Source: Batkoa obscura
Lineage: Eukaryota > Entomophthoromycota > Entomophthoromycetes > Entomophthorales > Batkoaceae
NCBI GenBank assembly: GCA_030770535.1
Contig: JASVEC010000055.1
Span: 62,001-126,000, forward strand
Reading direction: 5' to 3'
Length of the DNA stretch: 64,000 nucleotides
A model generated the notes under the pieces. It searched no databases. It saw nothing but the letters and a program-made list of their open reading frames with translations, and was not told the origin of the DNA. Both the position numbers and the translations under genes were made by a program. Below, in pieces: positions 11,890-20,985 of this stretch (its first letter is position 1; the number at the start of each line of letters is the position of its first letter).

Positions 11890-11998
11890 GGGGATGTACT
11901 TTTTTGCTTAAAAATTTTACTAACAATCTTTCCACTCAAATAGCGCCTAAAAGTGGAAAGATTGTTAGTAAAATTCTTAAACGAAAAAATACACCCCC
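11890..11998. mobile_element. Chimeric, fully palindromic MITE copy
   Basis: Both halves are the same end of the element in opposite directions: GGGGATGTACTTTTTTGCTT ... TTTCCACTC on the left, and AGTGGAAAG ... AAAAAATACACCCCC on the right. The result is a near-perfect hairpin of about 50 bp arms around a short TAGCGCCTAA centre, unlike the other copies whose two halves differ. Confidence 0.8.
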
Positions 11999-12824
11999 AT
12001 CTCTTAGTTACTAAAGCGCCTGCTTTGATAGTTATTTGAATATACTAAGCTCAACTCATTTTATCTTTAATAAATATAAGGAGTCTGATTTTTAAAATAC
12101 AGGGTATTGCTTAACTATTGATATATAAATTTATTAAAACAATTTAAAATGTATATTAGTAACATAATTAAAATTATTAGTATTTTTGTTTATAAAACAA
12201 AATTATTTTTAATCTAAAATACCCAAACAGGTTATAGTTGTACAACTAAGGATGTAATATTACAAGTTGATACTCACAATTCATATAACTAACAAATACA
12301 AAGTATCTATCAAATCATGGGAATAATTAAGGGTCTCTCATCATAGGTCGTATTTGTCACCTCACATTAAGGTATATCCTCAGAATACTTGATAATTTAA
12401 ATTAAAAAATGATATTTAATATATTTAAAAAATTCAAACTACCCAAGTCTTGTAAGCTTGGTATTTATGACTAACAAAATTACACCTTCCTTCAATTATT
12501 CATATAGACTTAATACAACATTCAATTGAAAATTTAGCTTATTGATTAAGTAGCAAATATAACTTCATTTAACTTATGAACATTAATAAATGATTTGGCA
12601 TTTAGACTATTTTAGTTGATAAAAGAAGATACCATTTCATTGGCTAACTAAAAAGAAGCTGTATCATTTTTCAAATAACACATTATTTAGTATTAGTGAG
12701 CTACAAAGTTTAGTTACAACGCTTTTTATCAATTTAAACAACATGGTCTGTAAATGTAAACAGCCAAAAAGAAAATATCAAACAACTAAAAAAAAGTAAA
12801 ATAAGCTATTAATTAAAAAATAAA

Positions 12825-12915
12825 GGGATGTTTTTTTGGTTTCATCGCTCTTTTCATTTTTTAAGTGCTATTTAAGCGGAAAAATTGTTAGTAAATTTTT
12901 CAAAAAACATCCCCC
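12825..12915 (-). mobile_element. MITE copy
   Basis: Reads GGGATGTTTTTTTGGTTTCA to AAAACATCCCCC, with the AAGTGCTATTTAAGCGG centre and ATTGTTAGTAAA core. Confidence 0.8.
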
Positions 12916-13442
12916 ACAAGATAATAGCTTTATATTTTATAAAGTCTAAAATCAACTACAGATAACGTTAAATTAGTTAAAATAAAAAAATAATTAAAGA
13001 TGACGAATTAGCTAGGAATGACAAAAATAAGAGTTTAGCTACCAATAGTGTTGAATTAGTTAAAAATAATAGTATAATTAAATAACAAGATGTACATTTG
13101 ATTGAAGATGAAGATATGACTACAAATAATGTTATTAATATAAAGAGAAGTAAAATCCTAGATTTAATTAGATATGAGGGTAAACTGTTAATAATAAGTC
13201 AAAATTTAAAATTTTATTTAGAAATAAATAAAAGTCAATAGCCAAATCATTAAATAAGAATAAATGTAATAAGAACAAAGTAACTAAAAATAATTACTAA
13301 AATTTTAACAACGGATTCGTTATTCAAAATTTTAAGTTGATACAACCCAAAGAATTGTTTGGGGTATTTTTTTTAAGTAGGCATTTATTTGGTGTCGTAC
13401 TAGATGCTGTTAAGTTTTACTTCCTATTCAATTTATGATTTA

Positions 13443-13550
13443 GGGATGTATTTTTGTATTTAAGAATCTTACTAACAAAATTTCCACTTAAATAGCACTT
13501 AAAAAATGGAAAAAATAATGAAGTCAAAAAAGACACTCCCATTTACTAAA
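13443..13550 (+). mobile_element. MITE copy
   Basis: GGGATGTATTTTTGTATTT at the left, TTACTAACAAAATTTCCACTT core, ends ACACTCCC. Confidence 0.8.
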
Positions 13551-13605
13551 TATGATTTATCAAACTAAATACATTAAAGAATAAATAAGATAGGGAATGA
13601 AAAGT

Positions 13606-14430
13606 ATGACTACACGTCATATTTTGGAATTAATTGAACTTAATGAGTTGAAATTTTTTGAGTTATGTCTAAATATCACATCTTTAAAACATAATTTCTA
13701 TTTAAATAAAATTAAACATTCGAGCTAAATATAAAAAATATGATTATTGAAAATCTTTTACCTTTTTTAAATTTAAATAATTTAGAAATTCTTTTAACTT
13801 CATCTGAGAGTATTGATTCCACTGTTTTAAATATTACTAAGAATCTTGGTTTAAAAAATTATCATTAGATATAGAGAAATTTATTCTATTTAAGGTAAAT
13901 AATTTTATTTCAAACTTTAAATCGAGATTGTTTAAAATATGTGGAAGTTTTGATTTTAGTGTTCTCAAATGTTTTGGCAATATAAATTAATTTAAGAGTA
14001 TTTGTTTTGTATAATAGATACATATTCAATGATGTAAATATAAATTTACTTTATCTAGGCCAAAAGGATAATTACGATTTTACAAAGGTGTTAGACGTGT
14101 TAAAGATATATCATTTTTATATGTTATAAGTGATCTCTTGAGAACAGTTTCTAAAGTATAAAGTATTAAAACTTTTATAGTTTTGATATGATTTGAAAAT
14201 AGTATTGACGAATTGAGAAATAAAGGGAAATACATTTTTGTAGAATTAATTTTTGTTCTATTTCAGCTATGTATGATGAATTTTTCGAACTGTTAACGTT
14301 GTCCCAAGACTTTAAAAAAATCAATCTTTATATGGCTATCCTAACTGGTGCTTTTAGTCAAAGTAGCTTTGTTGCTACTTCTTTATTGATCAGAATCCTC
14401 CCTAGTAGAAATGACGTTTAGGAAGAGTTT
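13606..14430 (+). pseudogene. Possible relict of a leucine-rich protein gene
   Basis: Scattered short open stretches on one strand look coding: an ATG-led 42-codon piece at 13606 (ILELIELNELKFFELCLN), a second around 13740-13865 (LLPFLNLNNLEILL), and a third near 14270-14415 (FKKINLYMAILTGAFSQSS). They are interrupted by many stops. The leucine spacing in the first two recalls LRR or F-box/LRR proteins, but I cannot assign a family. Some breaks may be introns, so an intact but poorly recognised gene is not excluded. Confidence 0.3.
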
Positions 14431-14790
14431 GTAAAGGTTACAAACTTATTTATTTATTAAATATAATTAAAATATTTAATAATTTTAACATCCAGTTTTA
14501 TAGTTTTATTTTTTTGGTTCGAAAACTATACTCTTATTAATTTTATAATAATGAGATTGAATTATGACATTCATTAAGTCTAGTTTGAATATCATTGGTA
14601 GTAGTTTATTAAACCCAACGTTTAACAACTAAGTTTGAACTAACCCATATTTAGTCGTTAAAATAAACTATACCAATTATAAGTAAACTGAACCTTAAAT
14701 TGTAAGTGTATAAATGAAAATTGTTTAACTAAATTATTTCAAACTTAGTTCTTATACTTTATACTTTAGTCATTAAAACCAAGTATCAGC

Positions 14791-15378
14791 ATGTTATTTA
14801 TCTATTTGTTATTCATCTTCATCACCTTCCTTGAAAGCTCTCAATTTGGTAGCGATTTAAGAGGTATAGAAAACAGTCAGTGTGATCGTTCTAACCTCAA
14901 AGATGAAGTTCAAAAACAATACCCGATCCTAGACTATTGTTATGGCGAGTCTACTCTCTACCTAACCAGTTTAACCACAGTCTGTAGTAGTACTTGTCTT
15001 GAAGCCACAATTAATGCATCAAGCTATATTAATCAACATTGCAAACTTGGAATTGGTCAAGGAGCTTCTATTTTAACGCACAATTATGAAGCGTATTCAA
15101 AGTGGGCAGATACTAAAGCAGCAAGCGTTGTATGTGGTTTAGGAGATGATGGAAAAACTTTGTGTCTTAATGATTTTAGAAGGATATCAACGCAGTTGGA
15201 AGTTAATATTAATAATATTGGTATAAGAGCTGGAAAAAGTATTTGCACTTCATGTAATCGAAAAATGTTTGATGAGTTCAGGTCAGATACAAGTAGATTA
15301 CCTACCTTGTACTATAATAATGTGTTTGATCCTCAAACTCTCATTCAAAAGTTAACTGATTATTGTGGTTGGTCTTAA
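14791..15378 (+). CDS. Small secreted cysteine-rich protein, unknown function
   Basis: A single exon encodes 195 residues: a signal peptide of about 16 residues followed by a mature part with ten cysteines (31, 50, 65, 69, 84, 115, 125, 152, 155, 192), including CSSTC and CTSC pairs. The even number and spacing suggest disulfide bonds in an extracellular protein. There is no transmembrane helix or GPI-like tail. I do not recognise the family; effector-like secreted proteins of this size are common in fungi. A decayed partial duplicate lies at 10965-11160. Confidence 0.8.
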   Translation: MLFIYLLFIFITFLESSQFGSDLRGIENSQCDRSNLKDEVQKQYPILDYCYGESTLYLTSLTTVCSSTCLEATINASSYINQHCKLGIGQGASILTHNYEAYSKWADTKAASVVCGLGDDGKTLCLNDFRRISTQLEVNINNIGIRAGKSICTSCNRKMFDEFRSDTSRLPTLYYNNVFDPQTLIQKLTDYCGWS

Positions 15379-15630
15379 TCTTATTTAAATTTTATTTCAC
15401 TCTTTCTAACACTTTATTTTATCTAATAAAGCCCCTATTCTTTTAATAATAAATAATAACCAATACTATTTATAAATTTTACTAGTATAAAATCAAAAAT
15501 GTTATATTTAAGAAGCATTTCTTTATTAAGTTTAATATGGTAGCCATAGGATTAACAAAGATAACAGTTAATACAACAATATAGAGCACTACAATTAATT
15601 GAGTACTTTTAAGAGAAGATTTAAGCAAAG

Positions 15631-16668
15631 TTATGGCGGGAGCCATTTTTGAGGAAAATTTAAGCTGGCCCTAGCTTCAAGGTCAAAGTCTTTAAATTCT
15701 ACTTCAATCTCAGTAGGTTCCAACTTAGCTAGATATTTAGAAACGGTATGAAAATTAAATTCATTGCCTTCACTAGTTATCAAGCACAGAATATCCTCCG
15801 TTAATGGAGGGCCATTGGAGATCGAAGAGATGACCCATAAACGGGTTGTCCACCAAACCAGGAAGTAAGTCCGAAGCATTGTTTGCATGGCTAATAGTAT
15901 TTGATAATGAAGTACTAGATACTGGTTCAATCGCTTCCGCTGCTGGGAACGGGGTAAAAAGCCCCTATCAACGAGCGCTGCTGTCTCGCCGAAACGATTG
16001 AAAAGTACCGAGCCTAAATTGTTCATTTGCATTTGGCCTTGCATAGCTTGCATCTGACGCGAAAGGGCATCCAACCTTTCCATTAAGGCAAGATTGGATG
16101 CTTCTAACGTACTTACTCTGGTCTCTAACTCCTTATTGCGATCCTTTAACTGTAAATTCTCTTTTTCAACTGAAATCACTTCTTTACGTTTACGCTCTCT
16201 AGATCTTTGGGCGGCTAAACGGTTACGAATCATACGATCACGCTTTAAAGCTTCTCGATCAACTTTTTCATCTTTACGTTTACGTCCTGGCTTCAATTTG
16301 ATGGGTTCTGGAAGCTCACTAGGACTAGTAGAATAGTCTCTAGATTCACTACCTAAAGCAATGGACTCAGTCATAGCATTAGGAGTGCCATGGTCAAAGG
16401 CGGTGCTTGGTAATAAAGCAGAAAGATTAGAGTTATAGTCTGGTTGGGACATATTCATAAGTTCTGTTGAAACTGGGTCAAAAGAATAAGGGGCTGAGGT
16501 TACAATAGGATTGGAGTGATCTGACAAGGGTAATTGTGGGCTGGGGTTAATGAATAAATTGTTGTTGTATTGTGCATAATTATCGGTGTCATAGTTTTGT
16601 CCTAGGGCTACCATGTCCTCTAAAGACCAATTGCTTGTGATAGGTTGTGAATAGTCTGAAGTGAACAT
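15631..16668 (-). CDS. bZIP transcription factor, likely Hac1/XBP1-type unfolded protein response regulator
   Basis: The unspliced frame encodes 345 residues. A Ser/Asn/Pro-rich N-terminus precedes a basic region at about 138-162 with the signature NRLAAQRSRERKRK, and a leucine zipper at about 165-205. The basic region resembles Hac1/XBP1 more than AP-1. Just after the zipper lie two CAGCAGC motifs (minus-strand loops at 15983-15977 and 15945-15939) matching the Ire1 site CNG|CNGN. Excising the 38 nt between the cuts (15980..15943) shifts the frame to a different C-terminus of 54 residues ending GGYSVLDN at 15773, for a 285-residue protein. In the known pathway, ER stress activates Ire1, which cuts the mRNA; tRNA ligase joins it, and the spliced factor induces chaperone genes. 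Ortholog assignment is inference. Confidence 0.85.
   Translation of the reverse strand: MFTSDYSQPITSNWSLEDMVALGQNYDTDNYAQYNNNLFINPSPQLPLSDHSNPIVTSAPYSFDPVSTELMNMSQPDYNSNLSALLPSTAFDHGTPNAMTESIALGSESRDYSTSPSELPEPIKLKPGRKRKDEKVDREALKRDRMIRNRLAAQRSRERKRKEVISVEKENLQLKDRNKELETRVSTLEASNLALMERLDALSRQMQAMQGQMQMNNLGSVLFNRFGETAALVDRGFLPRSQQRKRLNQYLVLHYQILLAMQTMLRTYFLVWWTTRLWVISSISNGPPLTEDILCLITSEGNEFNFHTVSKYLAKLEPTEIEVEFKDFDLEARASLNFPQKWLPP
15928..16000 (-). promoter_or_regulatory. Predicted Ire1 splice-site RNA structure with 38-nt unconventional intron
   Basis: On the minus strand a basal stem CAATCG/CGATTG (16000-15995 with 15933-15928) encloses three hairpins. They are: loop 1 CAGCAGC on stem GCGAG/CTCGT, with an A-G mismatch at the loop closure; an intron hairpin GGGG/CCCC with a 7-nt loop; and loop 2 CAGCAGC on stem TTCC/GGAA. 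Cuts after the third loop base fall at 15981/15980 and 15943/15942. Known HAC1 and XBP1 substrates share the 7-nt loops and exon pairing. The structure was worked out by eye. Confidence 0.75.
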
Positions 16669-17439
16669 GGCGTTTCCTTGACCTGATTAAATAAGTAATA
16701 GAGATAAAATAAGTGTTGCTGTTTGTTAAATAGAATTTAAATTTAAATTGCTAAAAAAGCAATTTTTAAGATTTTTTTTAATTTGAATTTTGATGTGAAT
16801 ATTAAGTTTTATATACTCCCAATTGGTTGCTGTTAAAATTCTCCTACTACTTTCCAAACTTTTGTATCAAATCATTAATTTCCACTCAATAGATAATCTT
16901 CCTTGATTGGTTTGCTGAATTCAAAATCTAGTGGAAGTATAAGATTGGCTTAAAAGAAATTTCTAAGTGGCAGATTTATTAAGAGAAGATAATAGTCACA
17001 GTTGGAGTTTTAAATTGACAAATATTTAATTTAAAAATAGTTGTAAATTAAATTAAAATTTCAATCTAAAAATAGCTATATTACATTAGAGAATTTGATA
17101 TTATAATTGTAGAATTAGTATTCAACTTATAGATAAGACATTCATTGTTTTACATTAACAATAGTTTTAGCTATGGCTTTTATATATTAGAAATTAATCT
17201 CTCATAGATTAAACTTTAAATTTTTATGCCAAATATTAGAGTAATCAAGCCATTTTAACTCAATGTATATCTTAAATGATAGAAGGTTCTTAATAAATCA
17301 ATCATCTGCCATATTTATTGTAAATGAACTTATAGCAATATTACAAAGAATCTGAAAATTAAAAGTTTTGAAAAATAAATTGTTTAACAATTCATAAATG
17401 AAAATGCTATTAAAAGATTAAATATTTTTAATCAAGTGC
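16669..17439. other. Intergenic, nothing recognised
   Basis: Upstream region of the bZIP gene and downstream region of the P0 gene. AT-rich; no repeat copy or ORF of note. Confidence 0.6.
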
Positions 17440-18527
17440 TTAATCGAAAAGATCGAAGTCAGCATCTTCATCTGAATCTTCTTCTTCTTCAACGGCAGCT
17501 GGAGCAGCGGCAGCGGCAGCGGTTTCAGTAGCAGCTGGAGCGGCAGCAGCGAAAGCAGATGGATCAGCTAAGTAAGCCTTGATCTAAAAATAAAAAAGTA
17601 AATAAACAAATTCTCACATTATTTAAAAAACAACAATATGATCAGGAAAAAATTAGAGTGTGTGTTTTTAAATATCAAAACAAAGTTCAAAGAATTATAG
17701 TTCATCATTTGAAATATCAAATAAAATAGAAAAAAATAAATTACCTTTTCAGAACCTGGGAAAGTGTACTCAGTTTCAACGGAAACAGCAAGAACATTCT
17801 TGTATACATTGACAAGAGAGTGAGGTACTGAAGCAACAGTTGGGAATTCAATAGCAAGAGAAATAGCGGCAACTGAAGATACACCAGAGAAGAAAGCCTT
17901 AAGAAGGGTTTCATCATCAATATCAAGAACGGAAGATGGGAAGTTGTTACCATCAGAGTAAACTTGAATAACGGTAAGACCGTAAGTGAATGGAGAGATC
18001 TTCATCATGTTAAGAAGAATGGCTTCAGATGGACCAACTTTGGTATCCTTCTTGACAATGTGGACTTCATTGATAATTTCAATGGTACCCTTGGTAATCT
18101 TGGTTGGGACACCTAAAGCTTGGAAGAAAGAGGTCTTACCAGGTTCCATACCAGTGTTACCAGCTGGGATAAAGACATCAACTGGAGCAATAGTTCCAGC
18201 TTTAGCTGGAGCAGCAATCTTATTGGCAAGGATAACATCACGAACAGATTTAAGGTCGGAGTTAGTGAATACGAAACCAATATTACCTCTAACGAATGGA
18301 AGTAATTTTTCGAGTTGTGGAAGTTCTGGTAAGAAATTCTTCATGGCACGACGGATCATAGTGTTTTTACCCATAAGAATAACGGCATCTTTACGTAAAG
18401 AAGCACGAGTTTGATGCATTTGGTTAGAAGTTACATTATCAACGTTGACAACGAATACGGAAGTGTATTCATCAAAAAGCTGACGAAGCTTAGCGAAATA
18501 GGCATTCTTTTTGTCTCCCTTTGACAT
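17440..18527 (-). CDS. RPP0: Large ribosomal subunit stalk protein P0 (uL10)
   Basis: Exons 18527..17745 and 17583..17440, joined by a 161-nt intron (17744..17584), encode 308 residues. The N-terminal rRNA-binding domain shows [14 protein letters not shown] and [14 protein letters not shown]. It is followed by the insertion domain with [22 protein letters not shown], then an Ala-rich hinge and the acidic stalk tail [17 protein letters not shown]0 anchors P1/P2 dimers and recruits elongation factors on the 60S subunit. The final residues read DFDLFD instead of the usual MGFGLFD. The intron lies just before the hinge. Codon use is biased to strong codons, as expected for a highly expressed gene. 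Confidence 0.96.
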
Positions 18528-18540
18528 CTTGGTTAATTAT

Positions 18541-19542
18541 TTATAATACTTGTGTTCAAGGGGTCCTCCCGAATTTAAAGACAAGCTAATAAAAAAGAAA
18601 GTTAATTTATTGCCAACATAATTTATTTTCTTGGTTGAAATCAATATTGATTCTTTAATGGATGTGACATGGTATATAATAGGACCCAAGCCTTACCTTG
18701 ATTTTTGTAAGAAGCTTATTACTCTTATTACAGATTTAATTTTATTCTTTTTTGAGTTCAAAATTTAAATTTAGTTCAAATTTCGCAGCGTCTAATTTCA
18801 ATTAATTTCAATTTTATAAATTTAATATATTACTATCTACTAATGCTAATATTTAAATAACTATATATTATTTTGAATAATTTCTGTATTGTTTATATTA
18901 AGATAATAAATATATTCAAACTTGTATATATAAAAAACACCAATAAAGAAATAACTCAAATTAATTTTAATAAAAAGTAATAGTTTCTAACCATTTAAAA
19001 AATTCAATATAGAACAATCAAGATAATAGGGAGATGTTTTTTTGGTTTCATTACTTTTCCATTTTCTAAGCACTATTTGGAGCAGAAAATTTGTTAGTAA
19101 AATCCTTAAACACAAAAATACATCCCCATATACAATCTTCATTTTATATATTTTTAACATAGAATCGAATAGCAGCTTTAGTTCAACATGAGGACTATAA
19201 AGCGATTTTTCTATATTAGAAATACTCGATTCCAAAAACAGTATTAATTCAATAATTCGAATTTCTAAAACCGAAATTATTTCGTTATTTTAGTTCAAAC
19301 ATGTTTTATGTAGTAATGTTTTTTCGAATCAATAATGGAATTCTTGTGTCTAGATAGCGCTTAATGAATCAATTAAAGCTCTTAAATGAGAGCTTATTTA
19401 GTCCACATACATACTAAAAACATGATATATTATTGTAATAAATTAAATTTAAGATTAATTTCTAAATTAAAGCGAATAAATTATCAATTTAATAAGAATG
19501 TAAATTGATTATTGATTGTTTTTTTCTTTCATAAAATTCAAG
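18541..19542. other. Intergenic with one MITE copy
   Basis: Presumably holds the divergent promoters of P0 and the HAD phosphatase. Apart from the MITE at 19029-19127 nothing is recognised. Confidence 0.5.
19029..19127 (-). mobile_element. MITE copy, near full length
   Basis: GGGAGATGTTTTTTTGGTTT at the left; AATTTGTTAGTAAAATCCTT core; ends TACATCCCC followed by ATAT. Confidence 0.85.
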
Positions 19543-20656
19543 ATGACCGAATCGGATAACTCAATTCAATATTGTATCTTTGATATGGATGGTTTATTAC
19601 TTGTAAAATTGAAATCTTCTGATTAAATAACAATTAATTTAAATTCTATAGGATACTGAACGAGTATATTCCGAAGTATCAAGTAAAATCAATTACCAAT
19701 ACTAGATTATAAAATAGTAATATATTTTTGTACATAGATGAAATCCTTAGTCGCTATGGGAAAGAGTTTACTTGGGAATTGAAAGCTCAAATGATGGGTA
19801 GAAATCAAAAAGATGTAAAATAAATAAAATAGTATTTCATCTGTTTTTAGAATTATAAAACTAATATTCCCATCGTTCTAGGCTACTAAATTATTTATTG
19901 ACACCCATAATTTACCCATAACAGCAGAGGAATATTTAACTGAAAGAAACCGATTACAAGTAAATTATTATTTATAACTATTATCTAATAAATATTAAAC
20001 AAATATTAATATTAATATTAATATAGAATGAAAAATTTCCACATTGTAAACCATTACCTGGTGTTATGGTAATAACATTATATTTGTTCATTCTGTTCAA
20101 TTATAAAATTAACATCTCAAACTTCAAACTCTAGCGATTAATAAAACATTTAAAACAACATAAAATACCTATTGCAGTAAGTTTCATTATTTTGTATCTC
20201 CCTCCCTCCATAGTCAGTAATCCTCTCTTCAATTAGGTAGCCACCAGTTCCCATCACAAAGCATTTTTAGTCAAATCTCAAAATAATCAAGAACTCTTTA
20301 GTTTATTTGATCAAATTATTTGTGGTGATAATCCCAATGTATTACATGGTAAACCCGCCCCAGATATATTTTTAGAAGCGGCTCAACAATTGGGAGCTAA
20401 AGATTCCAAAAAATGTTTAGTTTTTGAAGATGCTATACCGGGAGTTCAAGCGGGTGTTAATGCTCAAATGAAAGTAAGAACTTTTTCCACTTTATTTTAT
20501 TTTATTATTGAAAAATTAATGTTAAATTTATAGACCATTTGGATCCCAGATCCTAAACTTTTAGAAATGGCAGGTAGTGATATCGGTGCAACTCAAATTT
20601 TAACTTCAATGGAAGAGTTTCAACCTGAGTTATTTGGGTTACCTCCCTTTCACTAA
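19543..20656 (+). CDS. HAD-superfamily phosphatase, pseudouridine-5'-phosphatase (HDHD1/PUDP) type
   Basis: Eight exons: 19543..19602, 19652..19682, 19738..19814, 19882..19959, 20027..20068, 20135..20176, 20237..20473, 20534..20656. All joins are in frame and give 229 residues, the usual length. Motif I is FDMDGLLLDTE (nucleophile Asp14 and acid Asp16), split by the first intron. Motif II is ATSSHH, motif III the lysine in HGKPAPDIFL, motif IV VFEDAIPG. The protein follows animal HDHD1 to the last residues (FQPELFGLPPFH). The family dephosphorylates small phosphates such as pseudouridine 5'-phosphate in the cytosol; related fungal enzymes act on glycerol or 2-deoxyglucose phosphates, so substrate is unproven. 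Confidence 0.92.
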
Positions 20657-20985
20657 TTAAAGGTTACTAGAATTGGAATATTATTAGAGTTAGCTTTATA
20701 ATTTCAATTTATTTAAAATATCAAATAGGATAGTAACTGAAAAAGTAATTAAAATCAAACAATATTTGTTTTATTGTAAATATTAAATTCTTCAGTTAAC
20801 TAATATTAATTAATTAATTGATTAATTATTAACTACTAATCACTTAATGTTTATAAAAAAGCTCCTCCATCTCATAAAATTTAACGACTTTCAATAACAA
20901 TAGCAATAGCAACAATAAAAAAGTGGAGATGCAACTTATATTTCAATCAAAAATTCTCAAAACTTAAATATTTATTAATTCAAAC

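Larger units (their letters stand above)
12003..13605. other. Gene-free stretch with two MITE copies
   Basis: Apart from the MITEs listed separately and a segment at 12365-12425 resembling 10020-10090, it holds only short ORF scraps (12960-13330) without recognisable domains. Confidence 0.5.

Noticed and set aside
15773-15922. Possible GT-AG intron of 150 nt in the bZIP gene
   Set aside because: GTATCT and TAACTAG would join in the unspliced frame. However, the segment is more GC-rich and three times longer than other introns here, and its second frame reads as coding. Kept as a rival explanation.
16094-16336. 80-codon ORF on the plus strand
   Set aside because: Antisense to the bZIP domain; no independent features.
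17986-18414. 142-codon ORF on the plus strand
   Set aside because: Antisense to the P0 gene; strong codon bias of P0 keeps the opposite frame open by chance.
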